DNA of 64,000 nt from Oxalobacteraceae bacterium AB_14 (lineage in GTDB: Bacteria > Pseudomonadota > Gammaproteobacteria > Burkholderiales > Burkholderiaceae_D): the NCBI GenBank assembly GCA_000381565.1, contig KB906725.1, positions 2,235,818 to 2,299,817 on the forward strand, in the 5' to 3' direction. A program made the position numbers and the translations under genes. Below, piece after piece: positions 16,283-25,339 of this stretch. The notes below the pieces were generated by a model that was not told the origin of the DNA, searched no databases, and saw only the letters and a list, made by a program, of their open reading frames with translations. Position 1 is the stretch's first letter; each line of letters begins with the position of its first letter.

Positions 16283-18283
16283 ATGACGTCGCTGGCGTGG
16301 AAAGTAAATCGACTCAAACTGATGGGTTTACCCGAGATCGCCTGGCGCGTCAGGCAATTGCTGCAAAAAAAAGCCGGCAAATGGGGCTTCGGCTTGGTCG
16401 CGCGCGTGCGTCCCCCTGCGCTGGGGCGCTGCGGCCCGGCGTTGCTGGCGGGCGACAGCGCCGGCATCGACCGCAGCGCGCTGCTTGCCGCCGCCGACAC
16501 AATCCTTGCCGGCCGCTGGAATGTGTTCGCGCTGCGCGGAGTTGAACTGGGCTTCCCGCCGCAATGGAACCGCGACCCCAAGACCGGTACACTCCCGCCG
16601 ATGGGCCTGGGCAAGGCCATCGACTACCGCAGCGAGCGCGTGGTCGGCGACATCAAATATTTATGGGAGCCCAGCCGCCACTTGGAACTGGTGACATTGG
16701 CGCAAGCCTGGCATGTCAGCGGCGAACAGTGCTACGCCGACGGTGCGCGTATCCTGTTGCAATCGTGGTTTGACCAATGTCCGTATCCGCAGGGTGTGCA
16801 CTGGACCAGTTCACTTGAACTGGCGGTGCGCCTGCTGAATTGGGCCTTCGCCTGGGAATTGCTGGGCGGCGCGGCCTCGCCGTTGTTTACCGGTGCCGAT
16901 GGCCAGCGCTTCCAGCGCCAGTGGCTCGACAGCATTTACCAGCACTGCCACTTCATCCGGGGTTATTTCTCGCGCCATTCGTCGGCCAACAATCACCTGT
17001 TTGGCGAATACATGGGCTTGTTCGTCGCCAGCCTGGTGTGGCCGTGCTGGCCGGAGTCGGCGCGCTGGCAGGCCGTGTCCAAGCGCGGTCTGGAGGTCGA
17101 AGCGCTCAAGCAAAACACAGCCGACGGCGTCAATAAGGAACAGGCGATCTACTACCAGCACGAAGTGATGGACATGATGTTGCTGTGTCATGTGGTGGGT
17201 CAGGCACACGGCGTGGCGTTCGTGCCGGCCTATCTGCAACGGCTGGAAAAGCTGGCAGATTTCCTGGCCGCGCTGCTGGACGCCGGCGGCCACATGCCGA
17301 TGACCGGCGACGCCGATGATGCCCAGATGGTCAGGCTGGCGCACGAAGCGGGCTGGTCGCCGTACCGCTCGCTGCTGGCCAGCTGCGCTTTGCTGTTCGG
17401 TCGCGCCGACTTCAAGCGCAAGGCCGGCGCACTGGACGACAAGACCCGGTGGTTGTTCGGCCACGCCGGCCAGCAGTGCTGGGACGGCCTGGTGCCGTCC
17501 GGCGCCGAGCAGCCGGTGACCGCCTTTCCTGAAGGTGGCTATTACTTGCTGGGCCAGCACTTCGGCGCTGCCGGTGAAGTGCGCTTGGTGGTCGACTGTG
17601 CGCCGCTGGGCTATCTATCTATCGCCGCCCACGGCCACGCCGACGCGCTGGCGTTCACTCTTTCGCTGGGTGGCGAAGAATTCCTGATCGATCCAGGCAC
17701 CTACGCCTACCACACACAAAAAGCCTGGCGCGATTATTTCCGCAGTACGGCGGCGCACAACACAGTATGCGTGGACCATCAGGATCAGTCCGAAATCGGT
17801 GGTAATTTCATGTGGCTGCGTAAGGCTAATGCGCGCCTGCTGGCGCACCAGCCGTGCGACTCCGAGCAATGCTTCGAGGGCGAACATGACGGCTATCAGC
17901 GCTTGCCGGATCCGGTGATCCACCGTCGCCAGATTAAGTTCGATACCAAGAGAAATACCATCGTTGTCAAAGACATACTACAATGTCGGGATACGCATCA
18001 TGTTGCGCTGCACTGGCAATTGGCAGAGAGTTGTCGCACGGAAATTAATGATGCTGTGGTAAGGGTGCTGGGGCAACGCAGCGAGCTGCAACTTCGCTGC
18101 GCACTCGGCTCCGGCGCTGAATTATTGCGGGGAAGCGAGGCGCCGATCGGTGGCTGGATCTCCCGTAAGTTCGACGAAAAGACCGCTATCGACACCCTAC
18201 GATGGCAAGGTACCGTGCACGGTACGACAGAAATAGTAACTGAGCTGCGGCTGCTGGTGGATACCATGCCGGACGCGGGTTAG
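16283..18283 (+). CDS. Heparinase II/III family protein (alginate lyase-like)
   Basis: A 666-aa two-part protein. The N-terminal alpha/alpha-toroid (residues about 1-340) includes NWAFAWELLGGA and the RHSSANNHLFGEYMGL helix. The C-terminal beta-sandwich (about 370-650) has the heparinase II/III core, with AAHGHADALAFTLSLGGEEF, DPGTYAYH and STAAHNTVCVD. No signal peptide is seen, although this family is common in exosortase exopolysaccharide loci. The start is ATG 16283; the open frame extends to 16001 but lacks family similarity there. First gene of the run leading to algD-like and manC. Confidence 0.82.
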   Translation: MTSLAWKVNRLKLMGLPEIAWRVRQLLQKKAGKWGFGLVARVRPPALGRCGPALLAGDSAGIDRSALLAAADTILAGRWNVFALRGVELGFPPQWNRDPKTGTLPPMGLGKAIDYRSERVVGDIKYLWEPSRHLELVTLAQAWHVSGEQCYADGARILLQSWFDQCPYPQGVHWTSSLELAVRLLNWAFAWELLGGAASPLFTGADGQRFQRQWLDSIYQHCHFIRGYFSRHSSANNHLFGEYMGLFVASLVWPCWPESARWQAVSKRGLEVEALKQNTADGVNKEQAIYYQHEVMDMMLLCHVVGQAHGVAFVPAYLQRLEKLADFLAALLDAGGHMPMTGDADDAQMVRLAHEAGWSPYRSLLASCALLFGRADFKRKAGALDDKTRWLFGHAGQQCWDGLVPSGAEQPVTAFPEGGYYLLGQHFGAAGEVRLVVDCAPLGYLSIAAHGHADALAFTLSLGGEEFLIDPGTYAYHTQKAWRDYFRSTAAHNTVCVDHQDQSEIGGNFMWLRKANARLLAHQPCDSEQCFEGEHDGYQRLPDPVIHRRQIKFDTKRNTIVVKDILQCRDTHHVALHWQLAESCRTEINDAVVRVLGQRSELQLRCALGSGAELLRGSEAPIGGWISRKFDEKTAIDTLRWQGTVHGTTEIVTELRLLVDTMPDAG

Positions 18284-18329
18284 ATAGATAAATTAACGGT
18301 GGCATCGACAATTCATTGAGGAGTGTATT

Positions 18330-19640
18330 TTGAAAATCAGTATCTTTGGCCTGGGCTATGTGGGCGCGGTTTCCGCCGGTTGTCTGGCCACCGACGGGCA
18401 TGAAGTGGTCGGCGTCGATCCCAACCTGACCAAGGTCGACCTGATCAACCAGGGCGTCACTCCTATCATCGAAAAGGATATCGGCGAGATGATCGCCGCG
18501 ACCGTCAAGTCCGGTCACCTGCGCGCCACGGTCGATGTGCGCGACGCCGTCATGGGCACCGACATGTCGCTGATCTGCGTCGGCACGCCGTCCCAGCTGA
18601 ACGGCAACCTCGATCTGAGCCATGTGCGCAAGGTGTGTGAGCAGATCGGCGCAGCGATCAAGGAAAAAGACAGCTTCCACGTGGTGGTGGCGCGCAGCAC
18701 CATGCTGCCAGGCTCGATGAGCAGCGTGGTGATTCCTACCCTGGAAGCGGCCTCCGGCAAGAAGGCCGGCGTCGATTTTGGCGTCTGCAACAATCCGGAG
18801 TTCCTACGCGAAGGCACGGCCGTCTACGATTACTACCATCCGCCCAAGACCGTGATCGGCGAGAGCGACGAAAAGGCCGGCGCCATGCTCGTCGAGCTGT
18901 ACGCCAAGATGGAAGCGCCGCTGGTGCGCACCAACGTCGAGACGGCCGAAATGGTCAAGTACACCGACAACACCTGGCATGCCGTCAAGGTGGCGTTTGC
19001 CAACGAGATCGGCAACATCTGCAAGGCGGTCGGCATCGACGGCCACAAGGTGATGGAGATCTTCTGCCAGGATACCAAACTGAACCTGTCGTCTTACTAC
19101 ATGAAGCCGGGCTTCGCCTTCGGCGGCTCCTGCCTGCCGAAAGACGTGCGCGCGTTGACCTACAAGGCGCGCAGCCTGGACCTGGACCTTCCATTGCTGA
19201 ACTCGGTGCTGCCGTCGAACCAGAAGCAGGTCGAAAAGGGCCTGAAGATGATCATGGACAAGGGCGCGCGCAAGGTCGGCATCCTCGGCTTCTCGTTCAA
19301 GGCCGGCACCGACGACCTGCGCGAATCGCCGCTGGTGGACGTCATCGAGCACCTGCTGGGCAAGGGCTACGAGCTCAAGCTGTACGACAAGAACGTCAAC
19401 CTGGCCGCGCTGACCGGCGCCAATCAGGACTACATCCTGAACCACATTCCGCACATCTCCAAGCTGATGGTCGAGTCGATGGACGAAGTGCTGGCCTTCG
19501 CCGACACCATCGTCATCGGCAACGGCGCGGCCGAATTCAAGACCGTGCCGGGCCAGCTGAAGCCGGGGCAGAACCTGGTCGATCTGGTGCGCATCAGCGC
19601 CGAGCAAAGCGGGGGGCAGTACGATGGCATCTGCTGGTAA
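18330..19640 (+). CDS. algD: GDP-mannose 6-dehydrogenase (AlgD-like)
   Basis: A 436-aa nucleotide-sugar dehydrogenase, the same length as Pseudomonas AlgD. It has the Rossmann opening KISIFGLGYVGAVSAGCLA, CVGTPS (83-88) and NPEFLREGTA. The catalytic cysteine is in GFAFGGSCLPKDVRAL at C268, the AlgD position. The C-terminus is EGICW-like (YDGICW). It oxidises GDP-mannose to GDP-mannuronate with two NAD+. GDP-mannose would come from ManC at 23036. The start is ATG 18330 after GAGGAG. UDP-glucose dehydrogenase is less likely given the AlgD-specific C-terminus and the ManC neighbour. Confidence 0.85.
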   Translation: MKISIFGLGYVGAVSAGCLATDGHEVVGVDPNLTKVDLINQGVTPIIEKDIGEMIAATVKSGHLRATVDVRDAVMGTDMSLICVGTPSQLNGNLDLSHVRKVCEQIGAAIKEKDSFHVVVARSTMLPGSMSSVVIPTLEAASGKKAGVDFGVCNNPEFLREGTAVYDYYHPPKTVIGESDEKAGAMLVELYAKMEAPLVRTNVETAEMVKYTDNTWHAVKVAFANEIGNICKAVGIDGHKVMEIFCQDTKLNLSSYYMKPGFAFGGSCLPKDVRALTYKARSLDLDLPLLNSVLPSNQKQVEKGLKMIMDKGARKVGILGFSFKAGTDDLRESPLVDVIEHLLGKGYELKLYDKNVNLAALTGANQDYILNHIPHISKLMVESMDEVLAFADTIVIGNGAAEFKTVPGQLKPGQNLVDLVRISAEQSGGQYDGICW

Positions 19641-20871
19641 GCGCCGCGTCCTGATTCTGGTCGAGAACCTGCCGTCGCCGTTCGACCGCCGGGTCTGGCA
19701 GGAAGCCACCACGCTGCACGCGAACGGCTACCTGGTGTCCATCATCTGCCCGACCGGCAAGGGCTATGAAAGCCGCTACGAGGAAATCGACGGCATCCAT
19801 ATCCACCGCTACAGCCTGCCGCTGGAGGCGGAAGGCGCCAAGGGCTATCTGGTCGAATATTCGCTGGCGCTGTTCCACACCTTCCGCCTGGCGTGGAAGG
19901 TGCATTTCGCGCGCGGCTTCGACGTCATCCACGCCTGTAATCCGCCCGACCTGCTGTTCCTGATCGGCGGCTTCTTCAAGCTGTTGATGGGCAAGAAGTT
20001 CCTGTTCGACCACCACGACATCAACCCGGAGCTGTACGAGGCCAAGTTCGGCCGGCGCGACTTCTTCTACAAGCTGATGGTGCTGTTCGAGCGCTGGTCA
20101 TTCAAGACCGCCGATGTCTCGATCGCCACCAACGAGTCGTACAAGAAGATCGCCATCGAGCGCGGCGGCATGCCGGCCGATAAGTGCTATGTGGTGCGCA
20201 GCGGACCCAAGCTGGACCGTCTGCGCGTGCTGCCGCCTGTGCCTGAACTTAAGCGCGGCCGCCGGTTCCTGGTCGGCTACGTCGGCGTGATGGGCGCGCA
20301 GGAAGGCATCGACCTGCTGCTGCAGGCGGCGCAATACCTGATCCAGACGCTGGGCCGTACCGATGTGCAGTTCGGCCTGGTCGGCGGCGGTACGTCGCTC
20401 GAACAGATGAAGCAGATGGCCACTGACATGGGCATCGCCGACTACGTCACCTTCACCGGCCGCGTGCCGGACCAGCAGCTGCTGGAAATGTTGAACACCG
20501 CCGACGTCTGCGTCAACCCTGACGTGGCCAACGACATGAACGACAAGTCCACCATGAACAAGATCATGGAGTACATGGCGCTGGGCAAGCCGATCGTGCA
20601 ATTCGACCTGGTCGAAGGCAAGGTGTCGGCGCAGCAGGCCTCGCTGTACGCGTTGAAGAACGACCCGGTCGACATGGCGCGCAAAATCGTCGAACTGTTG
20701 GACGACCCGGCGCAGCGTGAACGCATGGGCGCCTATGGCCGCCACCGTGTGGTCAACGAGCTGGAATGGGAATACGAGGCGCCGAAGTTGTTGGCAGCCT
20801 ACGAGCGTCTGTACTCGGCCAGCGCGCCGCTGCCGGGCGCTGTCTCCACACTGCGAAAAGAGGGCAAATGA
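19624..20871 (+). CDS. Glycosyltransferase family 4
   Basis: A 415-aa GT-B enzyme. The N-terminus RVLILVENLPSPFDRRVWQE and the HACNPPDLLF motif place it with the GT4 proteins frequently seen in exopolysaccharide loci. The donor-binding domain starts about residue 215 (RFLVGYVGVMGAQEGIDLLL). The catalytic region NDKSTMNKIMEYMALGKPIV holds the E-x7-E-type glutamates. It overlaps algD by 17 bp and galE by 4 bp, so it is part of a tightly coupled operon. The donor sugar is not known. Confidence 0.85.
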   Translation: MASAGKRRVLILVENLPSPFDRRVWQEATTLHANGYLVSIICPTGKGYESRYEEIDGIHIHRYSLPLEAEGAKGYLVEYSLALFHTFRLAWKVHFARGFDVIHACNPPDLLFLIGGFFKLLMGKKFLFDHHDINPELYEAKFGRRDFFYKLMVLFERWSFKTADVSIATNESYKKIAIERGGMPADKCYVVRSGPKLDRLRVLPPVPELKRGRRFLVGYVGVMGAQEGIDLLLQAAQYLIQTLGRTDVQFGLVGGGTSLEQMKQMATDMGIADYVTFTGRVPDQQLLEMLNTADVCVNPDVANDMNDKSTMNKIMEYMALGKPIVQFDLVEGKVSAQQASLYALKNDPVDMARKIVELLDDPAQRERMGAYGRHRVVNELEWEYEAPKLLAAYERLYSASAPLPGAVSTLRKEGK

Positions 20872-21869
20872 AGATACTAGTGACTGGCGGTATGGGCTAT
20901 ATAGGCTCGCATACCGTGGTGGAATTGCTGGCGGCCGGTTACGAGGTGGTGGCGCTGGACAACCTGTCCAACGCCAAGGCCTCGGTACAGGAGCGCGTCC
21001 AGCGCATCGCCGGCAAGCCGTTCACGTTTGTCGATGCCGATGTGCGTGACCGTGCCGCCGTGGAGGCGGTGTTCGCCGCGCACCGCATCGATTCGGTGAT
21101 TCACTTCGCCGGCCTGAAGGCGGTCGGCGAATCGGTCGAGCAGCCGCTGCGCTACTACGACAACAACGTCACCGGCAGCCTGGTGCTGTTTGAGTGCATG
21201 GCCAAGGCCGGCGTCAAGTCGCTGGTGTTCAGCTCCTCGGCCACGGTGTACGGCGACCCGGCCTCGGTGCCCATCCTCGAGCACTTCCCGCTGTCGGCCA
21301 CCAATCCCTATGGCCGCAGCAAGCTGATGATCGAAGAAATGCTGCGCGACCTGCACAAGGCCGATCCGAGCTGGCGCATCGCGCTGCTGCGTTACTTCAA
21401 CCCGGTGGGGGCGCACGAAAGCGGCCTGATCGGCGAAGAGCCCAATGGCATACCCAACAACCTGCTGCCGTATGTGGCGCAGGTGGCCGAGGGACAGCGC
21501 GAATTCCTGTCAGTGTACGGCAGCGATTATCCGACCCCGGACGGCACCGGCCTGCGCGATTACATCCACGTGGGCGACCTGGCGCTGGGCCACCTGGCCA
21601 CGCTGTCCAAGCTGGCGACCGATGCCGGCATCTTCACCTACAATCTGGGTACCGGCCGCGGTAACAGCGTGCTGGAGATGGTGCGGGCGTTCGAAGCGGC
21701 CAGCGGTCGTGCCGTGCCTTACCAGATGGTGGCGCGCCGCCCCGGCGACATCGCCGCCTGCTATGCCGACGCCAGCCTGGCCGAACGCGAGCTGGGCTGG
21801 AAGGCGCAGCGCAACGTCGAGCAGATGTGCGTCGATTCCTGGCGCTGGCAGACCACGGCAACAGAATAG
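20868..21869 (+). CDS. galE: UDP-glucose 4-epimerase
   Basis: A 333-aa extended short-chain dehydrogenase/epimerase. It has the NAD-binding GGMGYIGSHT (7-16), catalytic S124 in FSSSATVYGD, and the YxxxK pair Y148/K152 in NPYGRSKLM. The RYFNPVGAHESG substrate loop is typical of GalE and the length matches. It interconverts UDP-glucose and UDP-galactose, supplying galactose for the polymer. The start is ATG 20868, overlapping the GT4 stop. Confidence 0.93.
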   Translation: MKILVTGGMGYIGSHTVVELLAAGYEVVALDNLSNAKASVQERVQRIAGKPFTFVDADVRDRAAVEAVFAAHRIDSVIHFAGLKAVGESVEQPLRYYDNNVTGSLVLFECMAKAGVKSLVFSSSATVYGDPASVPILEHFPLSATNPYGRSKLMIEEMLRDLHKADPSWRIALLRYFNPVGAHESGLIGEEPNGIPNNLLPYVAQVAEGQREFLSVYGSDYPTPDGTGLRDYIHVGDLALGHLATLSKLATDAGIFTYNLGTGRGNSVLEMVRAFEAASGRAVPYQMVARRPGDIAACYADASLAERELGWKAQRNVEQMCVDSWRWQTTATE

Positions 21870-21878
21870 GAACCTCCC

Positions 21879-23039
21879 ATGAAAGCAATGATACTTGCAG
21901 CAGGCAAGGGCACCCGGGTACGTCCGCTGACTTACGATCTGCCCAAGCCCATGATCCCCATCCTCGGCAAGCCGGTGATGGCCTATCTGATCGAACACCT
22001 GCACAAGTACGGCGTGACCGAGATCATGGTCAACGTCAGCTATCTGCATGAGAAGATCGAGGAGTACTTCGGCGAAGGCCACCAGTACGACGTCCAGATC
22101 GGCTATTCCTTCGAGGGCTACACCACCGACGACGGCGAAGTCGTGCCGCAGCCGCTGGGCTCGGCCGGCGGCATGAAGAAGATCCAGGAGTTCGGCGGTT
22201 TCTTCGACGACACCACCATCGTGCTGTGCGGCGACGCGCTGATCGACCTCGACATCAAGTCGGCGCTGTTCGAGCACCGCCGCAAGGGCGCGCTGGCCTC
22301 GGTCATCACCAAGGAAGTGCCGTGGGACAAAGTGTCGAGCTACGGCGTGGTGGTCACCGACGACAACGGCCGCATCGTCGAGTTCCAGGAAAAGCCCAGC
22401 CAGCAGGAGGCCAAGTCCAACTTCGTCAGCACCGGCATCTACATCTTCGAGCCGGAAGTGATCGACCTGATCCCTTCCGACCAGACCTTCGACATCGGCT
22501 CCCAGCTGTTCCCGCTGCTGGCCGAGAAGGGCATGCCGTTCTACGCCCAGACCCGCAGCTTTAACTGGATCGACATCGGCAGCGTCACCGATTACTGGGA
22601 AACCTGCCAGAGCGTGCTGATGGGCGAAGTGGCCAATCTGCACATGCCCGGCATCCAGATCAACGACGGCCTGTGGGTCGGCCTGAACACCAGCATCGAC
22701 TGGGAGGGCACCACCATCGAGGGCCCGGTCTACATCGGCTCCGGCACCCGCATCGAGGCCGGCGTGCACATCGTCGGCCCCACCTGGATCGGCCACGGCA
22801 GCCATATCTGCGCCGGCGCCAAGGTCGTGCGCAGCGTGCTGTTCGAGTACACTCGCGTGTTACCGAATGTTTCTTTAAATGAAATGATCGTGTTTAAGGA
22901 CTATAGTGTCGACCGCGCCGGCGAGATGAAGCACGTGTCCGAGTCCGATCCCGATTCGTGGGCCAATGCCCGCGACCGCCGCAGCAAGCGCCGGACCGAA
23001 CACAGCAATGAACTAACAGATAAGAGAATCAGAGCATGA
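21879..23039 (+). CDS. NDP-sugar pyrophosphorylase (GDP-mannose pyrophosphorylase-like)
   Basis: A 386-aa nucleotidyltransferase. The N-terminal Rossmann-like domain begins MILAAGKGTRVRPLTYDLPK (residues 4-23), with the metal-binding CGDALIDLD and FQEKPS. The C-terminal left-handed beta-helix follows from about residue 275 (IEGPVYIGSGTRIEAG). A basic tail ends the protein. It forms a nucleotide sugar from a sugar-1-phosphate; both mannose-1-P guanylyltransferase-like and glucose-1-P-type activities occur in this family. It is followed by ManC with a 4-bp overlap, so the locus has two pyrophosphorylases, and this one may serve another sugar. Confidence 0.82.
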   Translation: MKAMILAAGKGTRVRPLTYDLPKPMIPILGKPVMAYLIEHLHKYGVTEIMVNVSYLHEKIEEYFGEGHQYDVQIGYSFEGYTTDDGEVVPQPLGSAGGMKKIQEFGGFFDDTTIVLCGDALIDLDIKSALFEHRRKGALASVITKEVPWDKVSSYGVVVTDDNGRIVEFQEKPSQQEAKSNFVSTGIYIFEPEVIDLIPSDQTFDIGSQLFPLLAEKGMPFYAQTRSFNWIDIGSVTDYWETCQSVLMGEVANLHMPGIQINDGLWVGLNTSIDWEGTTIEGPVYIGSGTRIEAGVHIVGPTWIGHGSHICAGAKVVRSVLFEYTRVLPNVSLNEMIVFKDYSVDRAGEMKHVSESDPDSWANARDRRSKRRTEHSNELTDKRIRA

Positions 23040-24451
23040 AAATTTACCCAGTGATCCTGTCGGGCGGCTCCGGCACCCGTTTGTGGCCGTTGTCGCGCGC
23101 CGTGCTGCCCAAGCAGCTGCTGCCGCTGGTGTCGGACCGCACCATGTTGCAGGACACCGCGCTGCGCCTGCACGGCCGGCCGCAGATGATGGCGCCGCTG
23201 GTGGTGTGCGGCAACGAGCACCGCTTCCTGGTCGCCGAACAGATGCGCGAGATCGGCATCGCGCCGCTGGGCATCCTGCTCGAGCCGGTCGGCCGCAACA
23301 CCGCGCCGGCCGTGGCCGCCGCCGCCCACTACTTGCGCGCCATCGACGCCGACGCCGTCATGCTGGTGCTGCCGGCCGACCACGTGATCGAGAACGTCGA
23401 CGCCTTCTACGCCGCCATCGAGCACGCTTGCGCCATGGTGGACGGCGGCGCGCTGGCCACCTTCGGCATCGTGCCGACCGCGCCGGAAACCGGCTACGGC
23501 TACATCCAGAGCGGCAAGCCGGCCGCCGCCGCGCAGTGCTACAGCGTCGACCGCTTCGTCGAGAAGCCGGACCGCGCCACCGCCGAAGGCTTCGTCGCCG
23601 CCGGCAATTACTACTGGAACAGCGGCATGTTCCTGTTCCGCGCCGACAGCTACCTGAAGGAATTGCAGGAGTACGCGCCGGCCATCGCCAGCGCCACCGA
23701 AGCGGCGGTCGGCAAGGATTACCGCGACCTCGATTTCTGCCGCCTGGACGAAGCCTCGTTCACCGCCTGTCCGTCCGACTCGATCGACTACGCGGTGATG
23801 GAACACACCCGCCACGCCATCGTGGTGCCGGCCGACATCGGCTGGAGCGACGTCGGCTCGTGGTCGGCGCTGTGGGAAGTGCAGCAGCAGGACGCCCAGG
23901 GCAACGCCACCCGCGGCGACGTCTATCTGGACGACGTCAGCGGTTCGCTGGTGCGCGCCGAGAGCCGCATCGTGGCCGTGGTCGGCATCAAGGACGTGGT
24001 CGTGGTGGAAACCAACGACGCCGTGCTGGTCTGCCACAAGGACCAGGTGCAGCGCGTCAAGAACATCGTCGAGCACCTGAAGACCAAGCAGCGCACCGAA
24101 CACCTGCACCACACCAAGGTCTACCGTCCGTGGGGGTGCTACGAGGGCATCGACATCGGCGAGCGCTTCCAGGTCAAGCGCATCACCGTCAATCCGGGCG
24201 GCAAGCTGTCGCTGCAGATGCACCATCACCGCGCCGAGCACTGGATCGTGGTCAGCGGCACCGCCCGCGTCACCTGCGGCGAGCAGGTGACCTTGCTGAC
24301 CGAGAACGAATCGACCTACATTCCGATCGGCACCACCCACCGCCTGGAAAATCCGGGCAAGCTGCCGCTGCACCTGATCGAAGTCCAGTCCGGCAGCTAC
24401 CTGGGCGAGGACGACATCGTGCGCCTGGAAGACGTCTACCAGCGCGCCTGA
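23036..24451 (+). CDS. manC: Mannose-1-phosphate guanylyltransferase / mannose-6-phosphate isomerase
   Basis: A 471-aa bifunctional type II enzyme (ManC/AlgA/XanB family length). The N-terminal guanylyltransferase has SGGSGTRLWPLSRAVLPKQL (residues 9-28) and FVEKPDRATAEGF. The C-terminal cupin isomerase has the metal site HHHRAEHW around residues 396-403. It makes GDP-mannose from mannose-1-P, and can supply mannose-6-P from fructose-6-P. It feeds the AlgD-like dehydrogenase and GDP-mannose-using transferases. The start is ATG 23036; a terminator at 24457 closes the operon. Confidence 0.93.
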   Translation: MKIYPVILSGGSGTRLWPLSRAVLPKQLLPLVSDRTMLQDTALRLHGRPQMMAPLVVCGNEHRFLVAEQMREIGIAPLGILLEPVGRNTAPAVAAAAHYLRAIDADAVMLVLPADHVIENVDAFYAAIEHACAMVDGGALATFGIVPTAPETGYGYIQSGKPAAAAQCYSVDRFVEKPDRATAEGFVAAGNYYWNSGMFLFRADSYLKELQEYAPAIASATEAAVGKDYRDLDFCRLDEASFTACPSDSIDYAVMEHTRHAIVVPADIGWSDVGSWSALWEVQQQDAQGNATRGDVYLDDVSGSLVRAESRIVAVVGIKDVVVVETNDAVLVCHKDQVQRVKNIVEHLKTKQRTEHLHHTKVYRPWGCYEGIDIGERFQVKRITVNPGGKLSLQMHHHRAEHWIVVSGTARVTCGEQVTLLTENESTYIPIGTTHRLENPGKLPLHLIEVQSGSYLGEDDIVRLEDVYQRA

Positions 24452-24456
24452 TCCCC

Positions 24457-24494
24457 AACGGCGGCCACGGCTGATAAAACGCGGCCGCCGTTTT
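24457..24494 (+). terminator. Terminator closing the exopolysaccharide operon
   Basis: A 10-bp stem AACGGCGGCC / GGCCGCCGTT with a 16-nt loop starts 5 bp after the manC stop and runs into TTTTCT. Confidence 0.75.
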
Positions 24495-24727
24495 CTCGTC
24501 TTGACGTAGGCGGCTTCCTACGTCGTCCGCAACATCGCCACCCATTCCCCGTTTTTCCCTCTCGGCGCCGGCGTTGTGCCGCCGTGCCAGCATGGCGGGC
24601 CCGACCGCGCGCGATTGCCGTGCGCCGCTCACCGACCCAGGCGTCAATGCTAGGATAAATCCGCAGTATTTATTCATCCATCGGCGGCCGCGCGGACCGC
24701 GTCCGCCTTTCTTGAGGGAGGTGATCT

Positions 24728-25267
24728 ATGAAGAGTACCCAAACAGTCGCGGCGGCGCTGGTGCTGGCGGCCGCTACCGGCCTGGCGCCGGCGCGCGCCG
24801 CCGACATCAGCCAGGGCGTGCAAACCCTGGACCTGAGCGGCGGCGCCGCGGTGCTGATGCACGCATTCGGCGCCGGCAACGCCGGCAACACGTTCAGCGA
24901 CCGCTACAACTTCACGGCCAGCAGCACCCAGGCGCTGGGCACCATGGTCACCAGCCTGGATCTGGGCGCGCTGGGCCTGGGCGGCGCCGGCTTCGACAGC
25001 TTCAAGCTGTACAACTCGGGCGGCTTGTCGATGGACGCCAGCCAACTGTCGGCGCCGGGCGCTGCGGCCGAAGTGTGGACCCTGGGCGTCCCCCATCTGG
25101 TGGCCGACAGCTACTACCTGCTCGTCAGCGGCACCGTGCGCAACGACTTCGCCGGCAACTATGTGGGCTCGGTGACGGTTTCCGCCGTGCCGGAGCCGGC
25201 CACCTACGGCATGCTGCTGGGAGGCATGGGCATCGTGGGCTGGCTGGCGCGGCGTCGCAAAGCCTGA
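24728..25267 (+). CDS. PEP-CTERM protein, FxDxF type
   Basis: A 179-aa exported protein. The signal peptide runs to about residue 24 (LAPARA). The mature part has FSDRYNF, matching the FxDxF-family pattern. The C-terminus carries the exosortase sorting signal: VPEPATYGMLL, a hydrophobic helix, then RRRKA. It should be cut and anchored or released by the XrtB exosortase at the window start. The start is ATG 24728 with AGGGAGGTG upstream. It has its own terminator (25287). Its function is unknown; PEP-CTERM proteins are often exopolysaccharide-associated surface proteins. Confidence 0.85.
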   Translation: MKSTQTVAAALVLAAATGLAPARAADISQGVQTLDLSGGAAVLMHAFGAGNAGNTFSDRYNFTASSTQALGTMVTSLDLGALGLGGAGFDSFKLYNSGGLSMDASQLSAPGAAAEVWTLGVPHLVADSYYLLVSGTVRNDFAGNYVGSVTVSAVPEPATYGMLLGGMGIVGWLARRRKA

Positions 25268-25286
25268 CAATGGCGCTATAATTCCA

Positions 25287-25313
25287 ACGGAAGCCGCCGC
25301 TTCCGTTTTTTTT
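25287..25313 (+). terminator. Rho-independent terminator after the PEP-CTERM gene
   Basis: An ACGGAAGC / GCTTCCGT stem with a CGCC loop is followed by an eight-T run. Confidence 0.88.
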
Positions 25314-25339
25314 GCCACCTCCAACAGCGAAGCACTCAC

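Noticed and set aside
23083..24474. A second forward frame of 463 codons inside manC
   Set aside because: It is Arg/Gly-rich and motif-free. ManC motifs are all in the other frame.
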